Assembly: GCA_900320035.1 (NCBI GenBank)
Contig: ONQU01000054.1
Coordinates: 1-7,331 of the forward strand
Direction of reading: 5' to 3'
Source: an uncultured Rhodospirillaceae bacterium
Lineage (GTDB): Bacteria > Pseudomonadota > Alphaproteobacteria > RF32 > CAG-239
DNA: 7,331 nucleotides
The translations under genes were made by a program, and so were the position numbers. The notes below the pieces were generated by a model. It was not told the origin of the DNA and did not search any database. It worked only from the letters and a program-made list of their open reading frames with translations. Shown here one piece after another: positions 1-5,087 of this stretch. Numbering within the stretch: the first letter of the stretch is position 1; each line of letters begins with the position of its first letter.

Positions 1-266
1 AGCTCATCACGCAGAGCATCATAGCGGGCAAAACGTGCCGATTGGCGCGCTTCTTCGTCCCATTTAAAACCGAGCCATTGCAGGCTTTCACGCATGGCAT
101 CTTCATATTCTTTTTTGGAGCGCGCAAAATCGGTATCATCAATGCGCAACATAAATTTGCCGTTCAGCTTTTTGGCTAACAGGTAGTTAAACAGCGCCGT
201 GCGGGTGTTACCTATGTGCATAAATCCGGTCGGGCTCGGCGCAAATCTTACTTTAATATTTGACAT
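1..266 (-). CDS. gltX: Glutamyl-tRNA synthetase, N-terminal part (gene runs off the left edge)
   Basis: This enzyme charges tRNA(Glu) with glutamate in the cytoplasm, using ATP. Only the first 88 codons are present. The translation starts MSNIKVRFAPSPTGFMHIGN, which contains the class I synthetase signature: PSPTG followed by HIGN, the GluRS form of the HIGH ATP-binding motif. The conserved RTALFNYLLA helix and the RIDDTD segment follow (about residues 22-45), then the ESLQWLGFKWDE stretch. The start at 266 is preceded on the minus strand by a GGAAGA ribosome binding site (271-276) and by a good promoter. Many alphaproteobacteria carry two GluRS paralogues. The HIGN/RIDDTD variants fit that group, but from this fragment I cannot say which paralogue this is or exclude a non-discriminating enzyme that also charges tRNA(Gln). 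The family assignment is secure. Confidence 0.96.
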   Translation of the reverse strand, partial: MSNIKVRFAPSPTGFMHIGNTRTALFNYLLAKKLNGKFMLRIDDTDFARSKKEYEDAMRESLQWLGFKWDEEARQSARFARYDALRDE

Positions 267-299
267 TTTTTCTTCCGTTAATTAATTAATCTGCCGCGT

Positions 300-328
300 A
301 TCATAAACAGATTAAACGCTAAATTCAA
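300..328 (-). promoter_or_regulatory. Sigma70-type promoter of gltX
   Basis: On the minus strand a TTGAAT box (323-328) and a TATGAT box (300-305) are separated by exactly 17 bases. They match the consensus at 4/6 and 5/6 positions. Transcription would start near 293, giving a leader of about 27 nt that contains the GGAAGA ribosome binding site of gltX. The promoter lies in the 86-bp gap after the upstream metalloprotease-like gene, so gltX need not depend on read-through from it. Confidence 0.6.
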
Positions 329-352
329 CTAAAAAATAGCGATGTTGCGTTT

Positions 353-892
353 TTATAAAAACAGAACAAGAGCGCAAGCGATGCCGCCATAAAACAGTAA
401 TCCTAAAGGGTGACTGAAAGCAACTTTGAAATCGGTTGAGGAAGGAATGGCATTTTCAATAATGATGGTTTCCAGTAAAATAAAGCAAAGATAGCGCCAA
501 ATCGTGGTGACCAAAAAATATTCATTCAGCCAATAAGCTAATGGGAGCAATAACAGTGGCGCCATAGATGACGGAAAAGCGTTATAGAATTTGATATTGC
601 GAAAGCCGACGCTCCCCATAACATATGTGTTATCGCGGCGTTTAGGTAGCAGATTAAAAGAAGCCGGTTTGGCATTTAAAATTAGGCCGACCATAAAATG
701 TGCCGTTTCATGCAAAATGGTACCGGGGATATTAACCAAGGAAGTCATTATGATGCCGCTAAAGGTATGCCGCTTCAAAAAAGACAAGGCAATGACCAAG
801 AAAATTAAGTAAAAACGATTATTGACAACATGTTGTAAAAAATCGGCTGAATTTAAATATAACCAAGAATTATGCAAAAGAGTTGATATCAT
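353..892 (-). CDS. Small membrane protein with HExxH motif, M50-like metalloprotease candidate
   Basis: The product has 179 residues and is hydrophobic, with about four or five likely membrane segments (roughly 27-39, 47-60, 109-125, 130-147 and 163-179). An HETAH motif at residues 61-65 sits at the end of a hydrophobic segment (IPGTILHETAHF). This is the arrangement of intramembrane zinc proteases of the M50/site-2 type, where the two His bind zinc and the Glu is catalytic. The canonical downstream third ligand (NPDG or LDG) is absent. D154 in the PSSTDF stretch is the only candidate I can suggest. The protein is shorter than typical site-2 proteases and has no PDZ domain. Its start overlaps the stop of the TetR gene by four bases (ATGA), and the ribosome binding site is weak, so translation is probably coupled. 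Protease activity and substrate are inference. A non-proteolytic membrane protein is possible. Confidence 0.8.
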   Translation of the reverse strand: MISTLLHNSWLYLNSADFLQHVVNNRFYLIFLVIALSFLKRHTFSGIIMTSLVNIPGTILHETAHFMVGLILNAKPASFNLLPKRRDNTYVMGSVGFRNIKFYNAFPSSMAPLLLLPLAYWLNEYFLVTTIWRYLCFILLETIIIENAIPSSTDFKVAFSHPLGLLFYGGIACALVLFL

Positions 893-1485
893 TCTTTTTT
901 CTCGAGGACGGTGAGACCGGCAATATAGGTGTTAAGCAGAATTTGGCACAAAGTTTGGCGATTGATTTTCGAAAACGAATCGAGAATATCTTTGGTTAAA
1001 AAGGAACTTAAACCAAACAAAGTAAGCCATAAAACTTGGGTCGATAAAATGCGTTCCGGACGTTCCATATTTGGTACGATGCGCCAAATTAAATGACTCA
1101 ACCGGCGTGTTATGACAGCTACTTTGCGCAAATAAAAGAAGGAGTATGCATGTCCTTCTTTGCGTAAATGGAAATGGTATAGCATATACCACAGATTTTT
1201 ATTTCTGATAACGAAATCAACAAAAGTATTAAGCAAATTATTCATATCAAAATATGGATTTTGGGTTTGTGGCACGGCGGCTAATTTTTTGCCAAGCGCA
1301 TCTAATGTCATATAATTTTCGATGACAATGAAATTTTCCATGTTGGAAAATTGGTTATAAATGGCGCCCACCGAGCATCCCGAAGCCTCGGACAATTTGC
1401 GTACGGTTAAGGCTTCGGTGCCTTTTTCCTGCACAATTCTGCGTCCGATTTTTAGTAACAAACTTTGTATATCGTCTTTTTCCAT
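889..1485 (-). CDS. TetR/AcrR family transcriptional regulator
   Basis: The product is a 198-residue, one-domain-plus-ligand-pocket regulator of typical TetR length. The N-terminal DNA-binding domain is clear: after a first helix (about 5-20) come ALTVRKLSEASGCSVGAIYN (25-44) and the QFSNMENF turn, matching the TetR helix-turn-helix pattern. The C-terminal two thirds are helical and rich in aromatic and hydrophobic residues, as expected for a dimerising ligand-binding domain, but the ligand cannot be read. The ATG at 1485 is the only plausible start because an in-frame TAA directly precedes it. No clear Shine-Dalgarno sequence is visible. The gene overlaps the metalloprotease-like membrane gene by ATGA, so the two form one transcript. 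The likely targets are its own promoter and possibly the divergent gene, through the palindrome at 1520-1531. Confidence 0.92.
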   Translation of the reverse strand: MEKDDIQSLLLKIGRRIVQEKGTEALTVRKLSEASGCSVGAIYNQFSNMENFIVIENYMTLDALGKKLAAVPQTQNPYFDMNNLLNTFVDFVIRNKNLWYMLYHFHLRKEGHAYSFFYLRKVAVITRRLSHLIWRIVPNMERPERILSTQVLWLTLFGLSSFLTKDILDSFSKINRQTLCQILLNTYIAGLTVLEKKE

Positions 1486-1498
1486 TTATACTGCCGAT

Positions 1499-1527
1499 TT
1501 AATAAAATATTTGCATTTGTATGTTAA
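1499..1527 (-). promoter_or_regulatory. Candidate promoter of the TetR unit
   Basis: On the minus strand TTAACA (1522-1527, 5/6 match to the -35 consensus) and TATTAA (1499-1504, 4/6 match to the -10) are 17 bases apart. Transcription would start near 1492, leaving only about 7 nt before the ATG, which fits the missing ribosome binding site. A competing pair is TTGAAC upstream with TATGTT (1526-1531), also 17 bases apart with 4/6 plus 4/6 matches. Both options overlap the palindrome at 1520-1531. Confidence 0.4.
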
Positions 1528-1531
1528 CATA
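1520..1531. promoter_or_regulatory. Perfect 12-bp palindrome, likely TetR operator
   Basis: TATGTTAACATA equals its own reverse complement. It lies 35-46 bp upstream of the TetR start codon and about 55 bp upstream of the divergent secreted-protein gene. It overlaps the core promoter elements proposed for the TetR gene. TetR-family dimers usually bind palindromes in the divergent region beside their own gene, so autorepression is the simplest reading. The palindrome is AT-rich, and binding has not been shown. Confidence 0.5.
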
Positions 1532-1584
1532 ACAGCAAAATAAGAACTGTTCAAATGTTTTTTGCGGTTATGAAAGGAAATTTT

Positions 1585-2526
1585 ATGCTTAAAGGACAAC
1601 ATATTTGTTTTTTGCTGGGTGTTTTATTTTGGAGTTTGCCGACTTATGCCGAAACGTCAGTAATTGAAGATTATTTGGCGAATATGGAGCAGCAAGCTTC
1701 AGCGCGCGCCTCAGCAAAGGATTTGTTAAAAAAACAACCGCAAAGGTTTGAAATAAAAAAGCCTCGAGAGCGTCTTTCGGTGCGAGCAAAACGTGTTATT
1801 GCCGAGAAAAATGCTAAGGAGAATCCGTTTGCGGCCGAAAGTAGCGGGCAAGAAACTCAATATCAGAAAGAAACGGCAAATGATGAGGTAGATGCCATAG
1901 AAAAAATTACCTTTGCGCAAGCACCGTTTGATTTATTTTGGGGGGCATCGCTTGAGTATATGCAACATCGTTTAGGCTGGAAAGTGCAAAAAGTGGAGCG
2001 TGAAGGCTATAAAAATGTGTATCAGATGAAACATGACAAACATCCGCAAAATAGTTTTAGCAGTGTGTCAGCAGTGTTTGGTGAAAGTAATAAATTGTGG
2101 TGCATTTTTGCCGAAGGAGAGCCGCTTGATGATGATGCCGGAGCCAGTCAAATATTAGCGCTTTATGAAAAATATTACGAAGCTTTAAATGCTAAATACG
2201 GCAATGCTGAAGTGCATTTTGCACCATACACTTATGAAATTGAGCAACCGGTGGTGCAAAATGGGCGACAGGTATTTCAAAACGGTCGTCCGGTGGTGCA
2301 AATTATAACGATGCAAAATCCGCTTGGCGGCGAAAATTTTTTGCAAGAGTTGCAAGAAGGAAAGGCTTCTTTATATTCGACTTTTCATAATGATGAAATC
2401 GGTGTAACTCTAAGTCTTTATGTTGATGATGAGGGGAAGAGTCATTTGCTTCTAGATTATAAAAATTTACCTTTGATGGAAAATGAAAAGTCGCATAAAA
2501 TGCAATCGGTAATGGAGGGACTATAA
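1585..2526 (+). CDS. Predicted secreted or periplasmic protein of unknown function
   Basis: I chose the ATG at 1585 because an AAAGGA ribosome binding site (1573-1578) lies six bases upstream. The in-frame ATGs at 1555 and 1570 lack one. The 313-residue product begins with a signal peptide: a Lys near the start, the hydrophobic ICFLLGVLFW stretch and a Thr-Tyr-Ala site, with cleavage predicted after residue 22. Residues 30-105 are charged and probably helical or disordered. From about 111 there is a folded domain beginning with PFDLFWGASLEYMQHRLGW, which resembles the 'WG.S.EEV...LG' opening of small secreted domains, followed by an ALYEKYYEALNAKYG helix (192-206). The region around residues 222-239 holds short repeats. 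The stop overlaps the start of the Mur ligase by one base (TAATG), so the two are co-transcribed and probably coupled. A cell-envelope role is inferred from that pairing alone. I do not recognise the family. Confidence 0.85.
   Translation: MLKGQHICFLLGVLFWSLPTYAETSVIEDYLANMEQQASARASAKDLLKKQPQRFEIKKPRERLSVRAKRVIAEKNAKENPFAAESSGQETQYQKETANDEVDAIEKITFAQAPFDLFWGASLEYMQHRLGWKVQKVEREGYKNVYQMKHDKHPQNSFSSVSAVFGESNKLWCIFAEGEPLDDDAGASQILALYEKYYEALNAKYGNAEVHFAPYTYEIEQPVVQNGRQVFQNGRPVVQIITMQNPLGGENFLQELQEGKASLYSTFHNDEIGVTLSLYVDDEGKSHLLLDYKNLPLMENEKSHKMQSVMEGL
2248..2302 (+). repeat. Short in-gene repeat (seven-residue units)
   Basis: The 13-base string CCGGTGGTGCAAA occurs at 2248-2260 and again at 2290-2302, exactly 42 bases apart. 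In protein terms the units PVVQNGR, QVFQNGR and PVVQ follow one another every seven residues (21 bases) within the secreted protein. This looks like a small in-frame duplication, with the middle copy diverged at the DNA level. Confidence 0.7.
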
Positions 2527-3887
2527 TGAAAAAAGTCAGTTTTTGTGGTATTTCCGGCAGCGGTATGAGTGCTTTGGCGCAGATTTTAGCTTTATCAGGC
2601 GTTGAAGTGCAAGGTTCGGATCGTAACTTTGACTTAGAACGCGATGCGGTAAATCGAAAAGCATTAGAAAGTATTGGAATTCGTATTGTACCGCAAGATG
2701 GTTCGGGGATTACGAGTGATCTGGATTTTGTATGCGCTTCAACGGCGGTGGAAGATACAATTGCCGATGTGCGCGTGGCTAAAGAAAAAAATATACCGAT
2801 TAAGACGCGACCGGAGCTTTTGGCAGAGATTTTTCACAGCTATAAATATGGTGTAGCGGTCGGGGGAACCAGTGGTAAAACCACAACAACGGCGATGATT
2901 GGGTATATTTTGGATAAAGCCGGCAAAAAGCCATGTATGATTAACGGCGGTTTACTCAAGGATTATGAACAGCAGCCGGGCATTCCGAATATTATTTATA
3001 ACCAAGGTGAAATTTGTGTGGCGGAAGCTGATGAAAGCAACGGCAGTATAGATTTATATAATCCCTATATTGCGGTGGTAAATAATATATCGGCTGACCA
3101 TAAATCGTTGGAAGAACTGGTAGCGCTGTTTCAAGCTTTGGCAAATCGAACCAAGCAAGCGGTGATAATTAATGATGATTATGAGTTATGTCGGCAGATT
3201 AAAACGTCAAATTTGGTGACTTTTTCGCTGCAAAATCCGGCGGCTGATTTTTACGCGACGGATATAAAAGCTTTACCGAATGGAACGGCCTATGAATTTG
3301 GCGGACGGCGATTTACGTTGAAGTTAATCGGGGCATTTAACGTAGCGAATGCGTTAGCGGCAATTGCGGTTTGTCAGCAATTGGGCGTTGATAAATTTTT
3401 AGCTGCCGAGATTTCGCAAAATTTCAGCGGCACGAAACGGCGCTTAGAAGTTATAGGTGAAAAAAATGGTGTGGCGGTGATTGATGACTTTGCGCATAAC
3501 CCCGATAAAGTAAAGGCTTCACTTTCGGCGTTAAGGCAGTATGCCGGACGCTTAATTGTGCTGTTTCAACCGCATGGGTTTGGACCGATGCGTTCCCTCG
3601 GTAAAGAAATTATGGCTGAATTTGTGCATGGTTTGAATGTTGAAGATATTTTAGTGATGCCGGAGATTTTCTTTGTTGGCGGAACGGTTAAAAAAGATAT
3701 TTCGTCGGCTGATTTAATTACCCATGCGCGTATTTTAGGCAAGCCGAATGCCTATTTTTATCCGACTAAAGCTGAGGCCGAAGCCTTTATTTTACGAAAC
3801 GCGCGGGAAGGTGACAGAATAGTGATTATGGGCGCGCGCGATAATTCCTTAACCGAACTTTGCAAAGATATTATTGAAAAACTGTGA
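2526..3887 (+). CDS. Mur ligase family protein, MurC/Mpl-like but non-canonical
   Basis: Mur ligases join an amino acid or peptide to a UDP-MurNAc precursor with ATP, in the cytoplasm. All three domains are present in 453 residues. The N-terminal Rossmann-like domain has GISGSGMSALA (8-18) and GSD (30-32). The ATPase domain has the P-loop GGTSGKTTTT (113-122), EADES (167-171), NNISADH (186-192) and FNVANALAA (271-279). The C-terminal domain has GTKRRLEV (302-309), IDDFAHNP (319-326), FQPHGFGPMR (347-356) and GARDNSL (436-442). Overall it is closest to MurC and Mpl. It differs from MurC at usually conserved points: GTSGKT instead of GTHGKT, DDFAHNP instead of DDYGHHP, and PHGFGPMR where MurC has PHRYTR. 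Essential MurC is normally in the division/cell-wall cluster, so this is probably a paralogue with another substrate, such as recycled muropeptide. A strong GGAGGG ribosome binding site (2514-2519) precedes the start. Confidence 0.9.
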   Translation: MKKVSFCGISGSGMSALAQILALSGVEVQGSDRNFDLERDAVNRKALESIGIRIVPQDGSGITSDLDFVCASTAVEDTIADVRVAKEKNIPIKTRPELLAEIFHSYKYGVAVGGTSGKTTTTAMIGYILDKAGKKPCMINGGLLKDYEQQPGIPNIIYNQGEICVAEADESNGSIDLYNPYIAVVNNISADHKSLEELVALFQALANRTKQAVIINDDYELCRQIKTSNLVTFSLQNPAADFYATDIKALPNGTAYEFGGRRFTLKLIGAFNVANALAAIAVCQQLGVDKFLAAEISQNFSGTKRRLEVIGEKNGVAVIDDFAHNPDKVKASLSALRQYAGRLIVLFQPHGFGPMRSLGKEIMAEFVHGLNVEDILVMPEIFFVGGTVKKDISSADLITHARILGKPNAYFYPTKAEAEAFILRNAREGDRIVIMGARDNSLTELCKDIIEKL

Positions 3888-3902
3888 CATATTATGACAA
3901 AC

Positions 3903-3932
3903 AAAAAGTGAGCCAAGTAGATTATGTCGGCT
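3903..3932 (-). terminator. Weak candidate terminator of the LprI-like gene
   Basis: On the minus strand, about 30 bases after the LprI-like stop, AGCCGA and TTGGCT can form a six-pair stem (one G-U pair) around a 10-base loop (3911-3932). CAC and a run of five T (3903-3907) follow. On the plus strand the stem has a mismatch, so it is weaker for the Mur ligase transcript. An eight-T run at 3955-3962 is the only other terminator-like element in the 73-bp convergent gap. Confidence 0.3.
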
Positions 3933-3960
3933 GTGATGGTGATTGTCTTATGAATTTTTT

Positions 3961-4902
3961 TTAGAAAGAAGCGTTGGAATCAATCCGCCGTTCTAACGGT
4001 GGAATAGATTGTCCTTCAGCCAAACCGCCATCATTGACCGGTGGTACCACCCAACCGCCACCGAGTTCATCTTCAAAACCTTCATCTAAGGATGAATGGG
4101 CCAAGAAAAGAGTGTTATCCAAAATGGAGAGATGTTCGTTGGTTAAAAATAAAATACACTCATCAGTACCGACTTTAGGTTGAATTTTAGCATTGCCGTA
4201 AGCCCATGATGCTAGGCTGCACAAACGATTGCGATAAGCAATCCAGCTATCAAACATATCGCGATAATTACCACTTTGTAAGTTTGGTCCGTTGTTCCAT
4301 TTGCCGACATTTTCATCGCGCACCAAGGTACTGTATAAATCTTTGATGTGTTGCGTTGAACGGTCTATTTCCGAACTGAGACATTCGCTCTTGGATTTTC
4401 CGTTTTGTTGGCGGCAGGTTTGATATTTTTCATCATGTTCATATACTTTGAATAAGTCAAATTTATCATTTTGTTCGGCGCCGTTGTATTTCATCAATTG
4501 CAAAATTTTATCGAGATGGGCATGATGATGTAAGGTATGATACAAGCCGCATGAATATTTTTCGGTAATTAATGGTTCAGCATTAATAGCGGCAGCGTTT
4601 GAAAGTGAGCAAAGGCGGTTACGATATGCCGTCCAACTTTCATACATATCACGCATAACGGCAGTATTGGCGTTGATGCTGCCATTCCACGACATCAATT
4701 TAACGTTACCTAAAATGTTTTTATAATCTTGCTTAACCATGTTTAAAGCGCGTTTGGTTTCTTCTTGAACGCAAGCATCTAAATCATTAATTATTTTGAC
4801 GCAATGCTTAAACTCTTCGTCATCTTCATATTGCGGCAGGGCGGCAGAAGCGGTTTTGGCACATAAAAGCGACATCGATAGAACTAACCAAAATTTTTTC
4901 AT
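3961..4902 (-). CDS. Secreted protein with two tandem LprI-like (DUF1311-like) domains
   Basis: The 313-residue product has a clear signal peptide (MKKFW, a hydrophobic core and the site TASA|ALP near residue 20), so it is exported. The mature part holds two copies of one domain. RDMYESWTAYRNRLCSL (84-100) recurs as RDMFDSWIAYRNRLCSL (214-230), 130 residues later. Each copy has four cysteines: 34, 44, 98, 118 and 163, 174, 228, 249. Two disulfides per domain are likely. The W..YR...C motif with flanking cysteines is typical of the LprI/DUF1311 group, some members of which inhibit lysozyme. The usual domain occurs once in a protein of about 120 residues, so the duplication is notable. The C-terminal tail (about 272-313) is Gly/Pro-rich and acidic, probably flexible. 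A GAGG ribosome binding site (4909-4912) supports the start. Actual lysozyme inhibition is inference. Confidence 0.85.
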   Translation of the reverse strand: MKKFWLVLSMSLLCAKTASAALPQYEDDEEFKHCVKIINDLDACVQEETKRALNMVKQDYKNILGNVKLMSWNGSINANTAVMRDMYESWTAYRNRLCSLSNAAAINAEPLITEKYSCGLYHTLHHHAHLDKILQLMKYNGAEQNDKFDLFKVYEHDEKYQTCRQQNGKSKSECLSSEIDRSTQHIKDLYSTLVRDENVGKWNNGPNLQSGNYRDMFDSWIAYRNRLCSLASWAYGNAKIQPKVGTDECILFLTNEHLSILDNTLFLAHSSLDEGFEDELGGGWVVPPVNDGGLAEGQSIPPLERRIDSNASF

Positions 4903-4928
4903 TTTTTACCTCGCTAAATTGTTTCTTC

Positions 4929-4956
4929 ATAATATAGTCGATAAAAGTAAAAACAA
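4929..4956 (-). promoter_or_regulatory. Candidate promoter of the LprI-like gene
   Basis: On the minus strand TATTAT (4929-4934), or the overlapping TATATT (4931-4936), forms a good -10 box. The best -35 is TTGTTT (4951-4956), 16 bases upstream, which matches only at TTG. The start codon lies about 27 bases downstream of the -10 box, which fits a short leader. Confidence 0.35.
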
Positions 4957-5023
4957 AATTAAAGTTGCAATGGTGATTTTGGAAAAGAAGAAAATTTGTA
5001 ACAAAATTTTAATGTAAAAAAGA

Positions 5024-5052
5024 TTGCATGGCACGTTTTTATGTGGTAAAAT
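5024..5052 (+). promoter_or_regulatory. Extended -10 sigma70 promoter of the 680-residue protein gene
   Basis: TTGCAT (5024-5029) and TAAAAT (5047-5052) are separated by exactly 17 bases. The bases before the -10 box read TGG, giving the extended -10 pattern TGnTAAAAT. Transcription would start near 5059. That is downstream of the in-frame ATG at 5028 and upstream of the ATG at 5088, so the promoter argues that 5088 is the real start. Confidence 0.65.
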
Positions 5053-5087
5053 TTAACCAAAGCAGTCTGAGGATAAGGATTATTGCG

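Noticed and set aside
278..289. The palindrome TTAATTAATTAA in the gltX leader
   Set aside because: It is made of simple TTAA repeats that are expected by chance in AT-rich DNA, and it lies downstream of the predicted promoter with no second element.
591..812. A 73-codon plus-strand frame opposite the metalloprotease-like gene
   Set aside because: It is antisense to a gene with a clear motif and coupled start, has no ribosome binding site and does not resemble a known protein.
932..1192. An 86-codon minus-strand frame inside the TetR gene
   Set aside because: It lies in another frame of the same strand within a clear TetR gene and shows no domain or ribosome binding site.
3896..3947. Distant GACAA/TTGTC arms in the convergent gap
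   Set aside because: Five-base arms more than 40 bases apart give no stable hairpin. Only the smaller inner stem is listed, with low confidence.
4991..5010. An AT-rich dyad (AAAATTTGT / ACAAAATTTT) between the divergent genes
   Set aside because: It is imperfect by one base, made only of A/T tracts plus one G/C pair, and not aligned with either promoter.
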